NCBI RefSeq assembly: GCF_900188455.1 | Contig: NZ_FZOL01000026.1 | Span: forward strand, 1-64,000 | Direction of reading: 5' to 3' | Length of the DNA: 64,000 nucleotides | Origin: Pseudomonas japonica | Lineage (GTDB): Bacteria > Pseudomonadota > Gammaproteobacteria > Pseudomonadales > Pseudomonadaceae | In this document: positions 8,688 to 17,170 of the stretch, in pieces | Numbering within the stretch: the stretch's first letter is position 1 | Layout of the letters: each line of letters begins with the position of its first letter | Made by a program: the position numbers and the translations under genes | Notes under the pieces: generated by a model | What the model was told of the DNA's origin: nothing | Seen by the model: the letters and a program-made list of their open reading frames with translations, nothing else | Database searches by the model: none

Positions 8688-8907
8688 AATACTCGCTTCA
8701 GGTTTCGCGATTGGCATGTTTGCCGTGGGGATGCAACTACTCGCGCTGATCGCGGTGTATGGCACGAGTTCTGGCAAGGAAGCGCGTGGGTATGCCGTGG
8801 CGTTCGGGCTGGGGTGCTGTGTGCTGATGGGGATGGTGATGCTGGATCCCCTGGCGCTTGACCGCTGGCACATCGATGGCCTGGCAATAATGGCGATGTG
8901 CGGCTGA
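8680..8907 (+). CDS. Small membrane protein
   Basis: This 75-aa protein has two hydrophobic segments (about 3-28 and 40-58, rich in Gly/Met/Leu) separated by a short charged loop. It begins inside the last codons of the MetZ-like gene (ATGGCTGA overlap), so it is translationally coupled and probably belongs to the same operon. No family is recognised. It could be an accessory to the MFS transporter, but nothing in the sequence proves it. Confidence 0.5.
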   Translation: MAEILASGFAIGMFAVGMQLLALIAVYGTSSGKEARGYAVAFGLGCCVLMGMVMLDPLALDRWHIDGLAIMAMCG

Positions 8908-8969
8908 TGCTGGCGTCGTTTCTTTGGTGAACCGGGGCTGGATCAACATCCGCCTGGGCGTTCTGGGGT

Positions 8970-9902
8970 ATGCAAATGTACAAGATAATGGCCATCAGCC
9001 TGTTGTTGGGGTGTGCGCTACCGTTCGCAGCGGCACAGGGTGAGGTTGCATCGAGCGCTGGCGACAGTGTTGCCACCGTCAGCAAACGGCTTGTTTCGTT
9101 CTACAGTCAGCCCCTGCCTTCCGCCGGCAAGTCGACACCGATACGGGTTCCGGCGGTGCTGTCACTGCCCGCCAACGCGACGGGGCCGGCACCGGCGGTC
9201 GTGATCCTGCACGGCTCGGCGGGGATGGACTCGCGCGGCCCCCTGCACGGTGGTGACCTCAATGCCCGCGGCATCGCCACGCTTGAACTGGACATGTGGG
9301 GCGCACGCCGCCTCGCTGGCGGTGCAAAAGGGCGGCCGCCGCGTGTTCACGATACCTTGCCGGACCTGGCGGGTGCCTTGGTTTATCTGGCCGCTCAGCC
9401 CGGTGTCGACAGCCACCGGGTGGGGGTACTCGGTTTCTCCTGGGGCGGCGCTCAGGCCATGCTCGCGGCTTCCGCGTCCATCAACGACGAACTGGAGCAG
9501 GCCTCCGGCGTGCGTCCCGTCGCGCTGGCAGCCTTCTATCCCGTGTGCTGGGGGTACAACCGCGTTCCCGGCTACAACCTGAAGCACCTGGCGCCGGCAC
9601 GCCTGTTGGTGCTGGTGGGTGAGAAGGACCAGTACGAGGATGACCCCACTGCTTGTACAACCCTTGTTTCAAGCCTGCCCGCCGAAGACCAGGCACGAGC
9701 GCAGGTGGTGGTCTACCCCGGCGCCGAGCACGGCTTCAATGGGTTGGAAGCCGTTCAGGAGTACAAGGATCCCTTCCTGCACCGTGGCCAGGGCGGTCTG
9801 GGGCGTTCGGCACCGGATCCAGTGGCGCGGGAGGCGTCGCGCAAGGCAGTGGTCGCGTTTTTCACTGACAGTTTCACCACGACGACCGTGAGTGGCCGAT
9901 GA
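8970..9902 (+). CDS. Exported dienelactone-hydrolase-like alpha/beta hydrolase
   Basis: This 310-aa protein has an N-terminal signal peptide (KIMAISLLLGCALPFAAAQ). The hydrolase core shows VILHGSAG (oxyanion region), the nucleophile elbow GFSWGG, an acid in VGEKDQYEDD and the catalytic His in GAEHGFNG, giving a complete Ser-Asp-His triad. True dienelactone hydrolases use Cys; Ser here points to a general esterase/hydrolase of the same family acting in the periplasm. Two ATGs (8970, 8976) are possible; CTGGGG fits the second slightly better. It lies 62 bp after the small membrane protein and converges on the GlxA-type regulator at 9913. Confidence 0.78.
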   Translation: MQMYKIMAISLLLGCALPFAAAQGEVASSAGDSVATVSKRLVSFYSQPLPSAGKSTPIRVPAVLSLPANATGPAPAVVILHGSAGMDSRGPLHGGDLNARGIATLELDMWGARRLAGGAKGRPPRVHDTLPDLAGALVYLAAQPGVDSHRVGVLGFSWGGAQAMLAASASINDELEQASGVRPVALAAFYPVCWGYNRVPGYNLKHLAPARLLVLVGEKDQYEDDPTACTTLVSSLPAEDQARAQVVVYPGAEHGFNGLEAVQEYKDPFLHRGQGGLGRSAPDPVAREASRKAVVAFFTDSFTTTTVSGR

Positions 9903-9912
9903 CAACGGGTGC

Positions 9913-10884
9913 CTAGGCATTTTCCTGAGTGATCACACTGCGAAACTGCAGCGGCGGTTGCGGCATTTCCCGGCGCCATGCCAGGCGAAAGGCGTGGCTG
10001 CTGCCGTAACCGCAGCGTTCCGCGATCTGTTCCACATTGAGGCGGCTGCCGCGCAAAAGCTCACGGGCCAGGTCAATGCGTTGGGCGCGCAAGTAGTCCT
10101 GCAGGGTTTGACCGGTATTGTCGCGGAACAGCCGCGCCAGGTGCCGGTAGCTGACATTGAATTGGCTGGCCAGCTGTTCAAAGCTGAAATTGCTGCCCAG
10201 GTGCGTATCGATATAGTCCTGTGCCGTGTGTACCAACGGGTGGATGTGATTGCGTGCCAGGTCCGCCGCGCGCAACTGCACATCTTCGCCGGCGCGGCGA
10301 CGGTAGATGACCAGTTCCTGCGACAGCTGGTTGGCCACCGTTTTTCCATAGAGCCGAGACACGATATGCAAGGCCAGGTCGGTCCCGCTGGACACGCCTG
10401 CCGAGGTGAACACACCGTCGTCCTCCACGAAAAGGCGATTTTCCAGCACCTTGGCGTTTGGGTAGCGTGCCTGAAGCAAGCCGACGTAACGGTGGTGCGT
10501 GGTGCATTGACGGCCATCCAGCAGGCCGGCTTCGCCCAGCAGGAAGGCACCGGTGCAGATGGAGCACAACTGCAGATCTGGCGTTTGCCCTACCACCTTC
10601 GCCAGCCACTGGGCGGTCGCGGCCAATATCGCGGCTTCGCTGGTGCTCACAGACAGCTTGTTGCCAACGACGAACAGCAGGTCCTGGGGCGAGAGCTGTT
10701 CCGGCAACGGATGCAAACCACTCAAGGTCACGCCCTGAAAGCTGCTGATCTGCTGTTTCGCCGCGATGCAACGCACGTTGATCGGCGCCAGTTGGAGTTC
10801 TTCGAGACTCGCCATGATCTGCAACGGCCCGCCGAGATCCAGGATGTGTGTGCCCGGGAGCAGCAAGAACCAGATGGTGCGCAT
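9913..10884 (-). CDS. GlxA-family AraC-type transcriptional regulator (DJ-1/PfpI + HTH)
   Basis: This 323-aa protein has an N-terminal DJ-1/PfpI-like domain (IWFLLLPGTHILDLGGP to about residue 170, with CTGAFLLGEAGLLDG at the nucleophile-elbow position) and a C-terminal AraC HTH pair (FEQLASQFNVSYRHLARLFR, then VEQIAERCGYGSSHAFRLAW). This architecture is shared by ArgR, CdhR and GbdR, which sense amino-acid-derived quaternary or cationic compounds in Pseudomonas. The start at 10884 (MRTIWFLLLPG) is supported by AAGGAA 8 bp upstream; the longer frame to 10959 is not. It faces the 4.7-9.9 kb cassette convergently and is a candidate regulator of it. Confidence 0.85.
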   Translation of the reverse strand: MRTIWFLLLPGTHILDLGGPLQIMASLEELQLAPINVRCIAAKQQISSFQGVTLSGLHPLPEQLSPQDLLFVVGNKLSVSTSEAAILAATAQWLAKVVGQTPDLQLCSICTGAFLLGEAGLLDGRQCTTHHRYVGLLQARYPNAKVLENRLFVEDDGVFTSAGVSSGTDLALHIVSRLYGKTVANQLSQELVIYRRRAGEDVQLRAADLARNHIHPLVHTAQDYIDTHLGSNFSFEQLASQFNVSYRHLARLFRDNTGQTLQDYLRAQRIDLARELLRGSRLNVEQIAERCGYGSSHAFRLAWRREMPQPPLQFRSVITQENA

Positions 10885-11180
10885 GACGGTATTCCTTACA
10901 TGTCCAAGTGCCTGACGTTGGGCGACACCTTGCCAACATAGCGTCAAAGGGCCATGCATTGAAAGTCTGCTGAGTCTGGTGGGTTGATTGTGGTCGGTTG
11001 TTTTGGCGTTCTTGGAGCGTGCGGTTGGGGGCGCGGTAGGAGCGTCAGGGGGCTGCGTTCACCCAGGATCTGTCGCGGCGATGCGCGCGGGCAGCGGTGA
11101 GCGAGCTGAATCACGGACATCTCCCTCGTCCTGATGTTTAGATGTTGTGATCGGCAGTTCTGGGTTGTTTTCAGCCGTTC
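10885..11180. other. Intergenic region upstream of the GlxA-type regulator
   Basis: This stretch presumably carries the regulator's promoter on the minus strand. No convincing gene or motif was recognised. Confidence 0.3.
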
Positions 11181-11246
11181 GCGAGCGATTGCTTTCGACC
11201 CGAAGCAGGCCTTCACGAAAGGCAGGAATCGGCCAAAAGCAGCGGT
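11181..11246. repeat. Copy of the island-specific GGCCGAT-GC repeat family
   Basis: The copy carries the arms GATTGCTTTCGACCCG and GGCAGGAATCGGCC around a CTTCACGAAAGG core. It abuts the integrase remnant immediately to the right. Related copies lie at 15484-15612, 17171-17254, 19196-19356, 23723-23786 and 24485-24540. Confidence 0.6.
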
Positions 11247-11253
11247 ACGCCAA

Positions 11254-11434
11254 TAAGTCACAAGCTCGAAGTTTGCTGTCGATGGCCAGGTCGAAGACAG
11301 CCAGATCCCGAGTTCTTTCTGCAATTTGAAGCCTTACTCGGATGGCCCAGATACCTCTCAGTCGTAGCGGGGGGCTGCCCGACCAACTTTCCTTTGTTCC
11401 AAGGCTGACGGCTGCGGGTAGCGATGATGTTCAT
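11254..11434 (-). pseudogene. Truncated, frameshifted tyrosine-recombinase remnant
   Basis: On the minus strand from an ATG at 11434 the translation reads MNIIATRSRQPWNKGKLVGQ, closely matching the first 20 residues of the intact integrase at 23813-24433 (MNAIRTSRHQPWNKGKLVGQ). After a frameshift it continues as RGIWAIRVRLQIAERTRDLA and then DLAIDSKLRACDL, where homology stops, right at the repeat copy. DNA similarity also extends upstream to about 11468 (ACAAGGATGGCCA versus ACAAGGATGGTCA). Only the first roughly 61 codons survive, so the catalytic His, Arg and Tyr are absent and the copy is dead. Confidence 0.8.
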
Positions 11435-11482
11435 GACATGTCCTCACCTTTGGAAAGACAAGGATGGCCAAGGATGAGTGCG

Positions 11483-13267
11483 CTACATATCCCCATAGCT
11501 CGCGATAGAGAAGTTGAGAATCCGATGTAGTTGAGTCGGTGAGACAGGCTTGTGCAACAGTGGAATCCCACATTCATAGGCTTCTCGCAGGCGGCTGGGA
11601 GCGGTGTCACCTGTAATTATCAGCGCGGGAACCACACTTTTCAGGGCTTCCCGTACCAGTTCGATAGCACGGTCGCCGCTCAGGTTCGAACGCAGACGAT
11701 AGTCGCTGATGATGAACTGCACTGACCATTGGTTTACCAGTGCTAACGCGTCCTCGACATGCTCAACCACCCTGCAATCACAACCCCAACTGCCGAGCAA
11801 TTCCATCATTCCTAGACGAACGCTCGCATCATCCTCGATAACCAGTACGCGCAGGCCATTCAGCGATGTGAATTGCAATGGCATCGTCACAAACGCTTCG
11901 GCTGGATTGTTACTGAAATCATGTTGTTTGGCGTTGGGCAGTTGGACGCGGAATACGCTGCCACGACTCGGCTGTGATATCACGCTCAGGCTATGCCCCA
12001 GCGACCGGATCAAACCGTCGGTAATTGCCAGCCCGAGTCCCAGGCCCTTGAGACGGTCTCGTTCAGGGTTACCCACTTGGTAGAACTCACGGAAGATGTC
12101 TTTCTGCTGTTCCGCGGTGATACCGATTCCCGTATCGACAATATCTATGGATATACCCTCCCTGCGCTTGCGAGCAGCAATCAGCACCCCGCCGGTGGTG
12201 GTGTAGCGAATGGCATTACTGATCAGGTTCCGCAGGATCAGCTCCAGTAACATCGGGTCTGAATACACGGCAAGACGAGTCTCCCTGCTGCGGTAGATGA
12301 TTCCCTTCATATCTGCCTGACTACCGAATTCGTTTTCCAACTTATGTAGCAGCGGCTGTAAGTGGAATGCACAGGGCTTCGGCTCGACAACGCCTGCTTC
12401 GACTCGAGAGAAATCCAACAGCGCATTGAGCATGCCTGCTGAAGCGAGGCCGGCAGCTCGTGCGTTGCCAAGCGTCTTGCGCTGTATATCGGTAAGTTCA
12501 CTGCCTGCCAGCACTTCGAGGAAAAGCTCCTGGGCATGAACAGGCTGACGCAAGTCATGGCTGGCAGCAGCAAGGAATTTCGACTTTGCCAGATTGGCAT
12601 TTTCTGCCTTGATCCTGGCCTCCTCAGCTCGCTCAGACTCCAACCGAAGACGCTCGACCAGGTCCAGATTCTCGAAACGCAGGGCAATCGAGCGTTGTGA
12701 GGTTTTTTGAACGAGCCGCGCCTGGCCGATTTGGCCAATAACATAAAGCGTGCATCCAATAGCCAACAGGCTGTATTCATTGTCTTCAATCAACAGCAAG
12801 CTGCTGTTGATTGCGAGTAACTGCGCAAGTTGCATGCAGAGGTACAGGGGGAGTACCGGCGCCAATAGTGAAACGGCATTGCTGCTTACACCGGCCAGTG
12901 CCGCCATGGCCAGAAGTTGCTCTGGCAATGAAGCCTTGCCCATCACGATCAAACTCAGAGAGCCCCAGGCCAGCCCTTCGATGACCTTGATGGCGCACAT
13001 CTGCAGTGTAAGTCGGGAAACGTTGTGCGCAGTTACGCCACGACGTAGCGCCAGCCAGGCGTGGCCGACGCACACTATTCGGCTGAGCGTCACGAGAGTG
13101 AACCAACCCAGCATCCAGGGATGGTTATCAGGGGTCGTGAGTGCGAACAGCAGTACAAGTGCAAGCGCGGTCCCCAGAAGCAATGAACTTTTCATGCTTT
13201 GGAAAACGAGCCTTACTTGTTCGACACGAATATCAAGATCGGGGTCAGGGTGTACCTGTATTTGCAT
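11483..13267 (-). CDS. Hybrid sensor histidine kinase/response regulator
   Basis: This 594-aa inner-membrane protein has five or six hydrophobic segments between residues about 27 and 180, a short coiled coil (200-228), a HisKA domain with phospho-acceptor His237 in AASHDLRQPVHAQ, an HATPase domain with N-box NLISNAIRYT and G-boxes DTGIGIT and GLGLGLAI, and a C-terminal receiver (VLVIEDDASVRLG; phospho-Asp in IISDYRL). The membrane region lacks a large periplasmic sensor loop. The start is the ATG at 13267, which overlaps the stop of the upstream response-regulator gene as TGATG, so the two are translationally coupled. The signal is unknown. Confidence 0.88.
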   Translation of the reverse strand: MQIQVHPDPDLDIRVEQVRLVFQSMKSSLLLGTALALVLLFALTTPDNHPWMLGWFTLVTLSRIVCVGHAWLALRRGVTAHNVSRLTLQMCAIKVIEGLAWGSLSLIVMGKASLPEQLLAMAALAGVSSNAVSLLAPVLPLYLCMQLAQLLAINSSLLLIEDNEYSLLAIGCTLYVIGQIGQARLVQKTSQRSIALRFENLDLVERLRLESERAEEARIKAENANLAKSKFLAAASHDLRQPVHAQELFLEVLAGSELTDIQRKTLGNARAAGLASAGMLNALLDFSRVEAGVVEPKPCAFHLQPLLHKLENEFGSQADMKGIIYRSRETRLAVYSDPMLLELILRNLISNAIRYTTTGGVLIAARKRREGISIDIVDTGIGITAEQQKDIFREFYQVGNPERDRLKGLGLGLAITDGLIRSLGHSLSVISQPSRGSVFRVQLPNAKQHDFSNNPAEAFVTMPLQFTSLNGLRVLVIEDDASVRLGMMELLGSWGCDCRVVEHVEDALALVNQWSVQFIISDYRLRSNLSGDRAIELVREALKSVVPALIITGDTAPSRLREAYECGIPLLHKPVSPTQLHRILNFSIASYGDM

Positions 13268-13890
13268 CAAACGATCAACCCCAAGTGCCGCGCCGTGAAC
13301 GCGGCCTCGGAACGACTGGAGACCTGCAATACTTGAAGCGTTGCCTGAACATGCCCACGCACGGTGTGCTCTGAAAGATTGAGTTTTCGGCCAATCATCT
13401 TATTTGAAAGCCCATGGCACAACAGATCGAGCACTTGATATTGACGGGGCGTCAAAGTGGGCTTTCGGCTGGCCGATACTGTATTTTCCTGCACCATCAT
13501 CTGCTGGCTTTTCGGACCCGTCGTTAAAACCTGGTTTATCACCTGTAGAATTCTTGCAGGCTGCTCGGACTTATGGACAAAACCCTGTGCTCCCCGTGCA
13601 ATAACCTCCTGGATGACTAGGGTTCCTTGTATTGCTGATATGACCACTATCTTCGAACCAGGCCATTTCTGCTTGAGCAACGCGATACCTTCAAGACCGT
13701 TCAGCGCCTCCAGTTGTATGTCAAGAAGCACCAAATCGATAGACGCCTCCGTGCAAATTAGTGCCGAAGCCAGCGAGTCCGCCTCGATGATCTCCACATC
13801 AGTCAAGCCGGCGCTCACGACCATGCCTATTCCTGAGCGAACCAGTGCATGATCGTCTATCAGGAGGATTCTTGTTGTCATGGAGCGCAT
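13267..13890 (-). CDS. LuxR/NarL-family response regulator
   Basis: This 207-aa protein has a receiver domain with ILLIDDHALVRSG acidic pocket, phospho-acceptor Asp57 in LVLLDIQLEALNG and the Lys switch in VHKSEQPA, and a C-terminal LuxR helix-turn-helix (LTPRQYQVLDLLCHGLSNKM, then IGRKLNLSEHTVRGHVQATL). It precedes and overlaps the hybrid kinase gene by 3 nt, so the pair forms one two-component system. Either 13890 (MRSM) or 13881 (MTTRILLIDDH, the usual family length) could be the start; neither has a clear ribosome site. Targets are unknown; the divergent exported-protein gene at 14233 is a candidate. Confidence 0.88.
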   Translation of the reverse strand: MRSMTTRILLIDDHALVRSGIGMVVSAGLTDVEIIEADSLASALICTEASIDLVLLDIQLEALNGLEGIALLKQKWPGSKIVVISAIQGTLVIQEVIARGAQGFVHKSEQPARILQVINQVLTTGPKSQQMMVQENTVSASRKPTLTPRQYQVLDLLCHGLSNKMIGRKLNLSEHTVRGHVQATLQVLQVSSRSEAAFTARHLGLIV

Positions 13891-14232
13891 CCAAGCGTTG
13901 TGAAAGTGATCCGTTCGTGTCGTCAGTCCAAATGGACTATGGGCAGGGTCGAATGGTCGCTATATCATGGATCATAGCCCTTTGATATCACCCTCTGCAA
14001 CCTGGTCCGATCGGTCAGTTTTTAACGTGAAAAAATTGAGCTATCGCTGAGTTAAGGTTAATTAATTCCAGGGTATTTTAATCTTGGAGAGTTCGTGTGC
14101 CGCCGTTCATCAAGTGGCGTTGAACACTTTTTATGGCGGGATTATTAAAGCAGTGCCGGGGATATCAACATTGCCCTGCTGCATTCCAGTATTTAATTAC
14201 GCGTTTCACTCATCGTTCAAGGTACAAGATTC
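13891..14232. other. Divergent promoter region
   Basis: This AT-rich 342-bp gap lies between the minus-strand two-component operon and the + strand gene at 14233. It should hold promoters for both. I see AT-rich stretches around 14058-14080 but no box I would commit to. Confidence 0.4.
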
Positions 14233-14883
14233 ATGATCAAGTATCATCAGCGGTCAACGTTTACCCCATTGTGTCTGGCACTGCTCGCTGCCGCCGGTTT
14301 CGTGAGCCATAGTCAGGCTGTGCAAGCCCAGGAGCCGGTGTCGCTCTGCTCTCCAGGTACTCAGGGTGCTTTGGAGGTCGAGTTCATCAACAACTCCAGT
14401 CAGCCTGTCAGTTTCCATTGGATGGGCTTCGACTGCTCGGAGGGGGGAGGACCAAAACTGGCTCCTGGCCAGCGTGAGAAGGGCATCACTTACCCCGGCC
14501 ACATTTTCCTCGTTCGCGGCAAAGGCGAACAGGTTCTGACAACCTTTGTGGCCTCCAGCAGCAATCGCACCTTCGTGGTCGATGACCGCCAAGTAGCGGA
14601 AGTTGCCGCAGAGGGTGAACAACACACCGAAGGCAAGTGCTCACCGCGCACCAATGGTCAATTCACCGTCGAATTCGTCAATACGCTCAACGAGCCGATC
14701 ACCATGCAGTGGATTGGATTCGATTGTGAGGTCAACGTACTCCGCACAATTCCCGCGAATAGCAGCACTCAGGAAAATACCTACCCCGGTCATGTGTTCC
14801 GCTTTGTCGATATGAGCGGGAGTGAGCTCTATTCCTTCGATGTTTCTGAAGACGAAACGCGTTATGTGATTGACGCAGACTAA
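14233..14883 (+). CDS. Exported protein with two VHL-beta-like domains
   Basis: This 216-aa protein has a signal peptide of about 32 residues ending SQAVQAQ. Two repeats follow, about 38-117 and 136-216. Each opens with a Cys, has a strand VEFINNSSQPVSFHWMGFDC or VEFVNTLNEPITMQWIGFDC, and then a Y-P-G-H motif (87-90 and 184-187) followed by IFLVR or VFRFV. This order (N-x-S, W-x-x-F-D, Y-x-G-H, F/L-x-F) matches the beta domain of von Hippel-Lindau protein, whose Y-R-G-H segment lines the hydroxyproline pocket. Bacterial VHL-beta proteins are known as a domain family but their role is not. Two Cys per repeat suggest periplasmic disulfides. Monocistronic. Confidence 0.75.
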   Translation: MIKYHQRSTFTPLCLALLAAAGFVSHSQAVQAQEPVSLCSPGTQGALEVEFINNSSQPVSFHWMGFDCSEGGGPKLAPGQREKGITYPGHIFLVRGKGEQVLTTFVASSSNRTFVVDDRQVAEVAAEGEQHTEGKCSPRTNGQFTVEFVNTLNEPITMQWIGFDCEVNVLRTIPANSSTQENTYPGHVFRFVDMSGSELYSFDVSEDETRYVIDAD

Positions 14884-15016
14884 CAACCCTCCGCGTTCGT
14901 CGTACGAAGGGCCGCAGGGCCAAGGTACGCCGCGCCCTTATCGCTACACATCGAAGTACAGCGTCTCTGGTAGCCGCTATCTCACATAATTCATTCATAA
15001 CTCAGAAGGAGTTTTC

Positions 15017-15397
15017 ATGATGTCTAACCTCATGCGCTCATGCGTTGCAGCGAGCATTGTCTTTGTTGCGGGTCAGGCCAATGCGGCCTGCAAGATCTCC
15101 GAACATTGGGATTTTCAGGGGCAAACCGGCGTGGTACAGGACAATGATTACGTGCGGTTTGCCGTTCAAGGATCGCCCGAAGACCGGCATCTTCCGGCCC
15201 GGAAGAACAGAACGTTCTGGGATCCGAGCTGGCGAAACATGATCTCGGCTGTCGAGTTGTCGCCGAACTGCAAGGCCGTTTTCTTCATGACGCCTGGCCT
15301 GGGCCAAGGCCATGTGCTGGTAAAGGAAACTACACCGCGGCTGCCTGAAAATATCAACGACAAGACGCAGGGCATGATCTGCGAATGCACCAATTGA
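15017..15397 (+). CDS. Small exported protein, beta/gamma-crystallin-like
   Basis: This 126-aa protein has a signal peptide ending GQANA. The mature part begins ACKISEHWDFQGQTGVV and later reads SWRNMISAVELSPNCKAVFF, the pattern of a beta/gamma-crystallin Greek-key domain (aromatic opening strand, then W-N-x-x-I-S-x-V, then a Cys-containing strand). Four Cys remain after cleavage, so disulfides are likely. AAGGAG precedes the start. It lies 133 bp downstream of the VHL-beta-like gene in the same direction, and both encode small disulfide-rich exported domains. The fold assignment is moderate and the function unknown. Confidence 0.6.
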   Translation: MMSNLMRSCVAASIVFVAGQANAACKISEHWDFQGQTGVVQDNDYVRFAVQGSPEDRHLPARKNRTFWDPSWRNMISAVELSPNCKAVFFMTPGLGQGHVLVKETTPRLPENINDKTQGMICECTN

Positions 15398-15483
15398 ACC
15401 ACGCATGACCCTCCTCTGTAGGCGAGGCTTGGTTTCGCTACAGTTGCTCGTCTTGGGCTGCATGCTCAAGTCGTGCTATTGAG

Positions 15484-15612
15484 GGGCAGCCATCGGCCGA
15501 TAGCTACCTGTGGTGAAGGGCAGCTTTTGGCCGATAGCGGTCCTCCGCGAGCAGCCGCTTTCGATCCTAAGCGGCCCTTCGCAAAAGGCAGCAATCGGCC
15601 AAAAGCGGACAG
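15484..15612. repeat. Composite copy of the island-specific repeat
   Basis: Two adjoining units: GGCAGCCATCGGCCGATAGC and CAGCTTTTGGCCGATAGCGG are followed by a mirror-image unit CAGCCGCTTTCGATCC and GGCAGCAATCGGCCAAAAGC. It occupies the convergent gap before the HEPN-like gene. Confidence 0.6.
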
Positions 15613-15681
15613 TCTCACTGGGACTGGGCTGTTATCCCTGAGGCTCGAAAGCAGCTATGAAACTCGGGGCAAGTCATTATA

Positions 15682-16923
15682 TTACAATTCGCTCGTTGTT
15701 TTTTCTAATAAATCTTTGAATATCTTGTGGATGGTACTTGCATCACCTGTTTCTTTGAGGATATAAGCGGCACGGTTGTAATTTAATTTCTGTATATTCA
15801 TAAAGCAAATGGCGCCGGCAGACAAGAAGCGAAACACTTCTTTGTGCGCAGGTAGAGTAGGTTCGTCGAGGTAATCATCTTCGTAAGATTGTTCGTATTG
15901 GGATTTCTCCCAAAGAACTCCAGAACCATCATCCAATACTAGTCCTGTCTGTGTTTTGTATAATTTGGATTCGGTTATGTATGGGTCCTTTCCTTGGTGT
16001 GTCTGTTCGTCTGAGTACATAAACACTAATGGAGAGATGTCGTTGTTTAGCTCAGGGATGTAAATCATCATCCCAGATAGTTTAAATTGATAGCCGCACT
16101 CATTGTCTTTTGTATAGATGGTAACGATTCCATCGTCAGAGATATTCTGTACTATCGCATGTCCAGAGCAATGCTCGTTGATAAAATCACAGCCAAATGT
16201 GAGTCCCCCTTCTTGGATTTCTTTGAGTATTGAATGAGCGACATTAGGGTCCTCTACCAGTATCGCATCTGGCGCCCTTGTTCCTTTGATTGAATTTTTC
16301 TGTAGCGCCCTAATTAAACATTCTACAGTGGCTGCTTTCACATCATTACTCAGCTTGCCGTATACGGCCTTTGTCACTCGGTATGCGCGGTCCAAATCTG
16401 TGCGTTCTTGCCCTCTTAGGTAACTCTCTCCGATAAGGGGGCCGAAAAGCTCATCGAGATCGTCTAGAAGTTTTACTATGACGCCTGAAACTTCATCCTC
16501 ATTTAAAAGTACCGCGCTGTGAGTGATGCTGTTTCTCCATTTTTCTACTTTTAATAAGACCTTCCATAGTCGCTCGCGAATTTCTACTCCACAGATATCT
16601 CGAAGTCTTTCAAGTGACTCTCTATACGTGACGGTGTGAACACCTTCCACCTCGAATAACTCAACAATTTCTCTTGCTCTTCGTTGTTTAAATGCAGCCT
16701 TGAGTTTTGAGATATCAGAATATATTAATAATTCGTTTTTTTCTTTCAGTATGTACTTTACAAGTATTTCTATGCCGTGTTGAATTGAAAGCACGGAATC
16801 CTTTAGTGCTGAAAATCTTTTGGCCTCATCTGCACTCTCACCCAGAAGCTCCCCGTACTTGCCTAAGTGTTCATATCCTTTTAGAAGAGAGTCTAGCCCG
16901 TTATCAATGAGTGATATTTTCAT
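15682..16923 (-). CDS. HEPN-like domain protein of unknown function
   Basis: This 413-aa protein is AT-rich relative to its surroundings. Residues about 35-160 look like a HEPN helical bundle: an amphipathic helix SALKDSVLSIQHGIEILVKY followed about 75 residues later by WRNSITHS, giving R130-x4-H135, the R-x4-6-H catalytic pair of HEPN ribonucleases. The C-terminal 250 residues are beta-rich with no recognised domain (for example GLTFGCDFINEHCSGHAIVQ). The start at 16923 (MKISLIDNG) is chosen for AAGGTGA just upstream; the longer frame is not supported. A HEPN RNase beside other island immunity genes would fit an abortive-infection role, which is inference. Confidence 0.55.
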   Translation of the reverse strand: MKISLIDNGLDSLLKGYEHLGKYGELLGESADEAKRFSALKDSVLSIQHGIEILVKYILKEKNELLIYSDISKLKAAFKQRRAREIVELFEVEGVHTVTYRESLERLRDICGVEIRERLWKVLLKVEKWRNSITHSAVLLNEDEVSGVIVKLLDDLDELFGPLIGESYLRGQERTDLDRAYRVTKAVYGKLSNDVKAATVECLIRALQKNSIKGTRAPDAILVEDPNVAHSILKEIQEGGLTFGCDFINEHCSGHAIVQNISDDGIVTIYTKDNECGYQFKLSGMMIYIPELNNDISPLVFMYSDEQTHQGKDPYITESKLYKTQTGLVLDDGSGVLWEKSQYEQSYEDDYLDEPTLPAHKEVFRFLSAGAICFMNIQKLNYNRAAYILKETGDASTIHKIFKDLLEKTTSEL

Positions 16924-17170
16924 TTGTTCACCTTGTCCATAAATTTTTAATCTTGTTTGTGTGGCACTGATCATAGCCAGCACAGGGAGGGGGGCGCAGG
17001 CGCTCAGGCTGGCAATCTTATAGTCAGCATTAGGCTAGATTCAAGAAGGCGTAGTGCAACCTTAAAAATGCTACTACGAAGGAAAAATCTGATGAAAATC
17101 TACTTATATCCCCCCGCCGACAGGCTGTACGCTGCTTTTTTTTTGCAAACCCGAACGGGTAGCTTGCCGA

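Noticed and set aside
4764..8907. Complete Bes-type (ethynylserine) gene cluster
   Set aside because: No Fe/2OG halogenase and no BesA-like ligase gene is present, so only a partial analogy is claimed.
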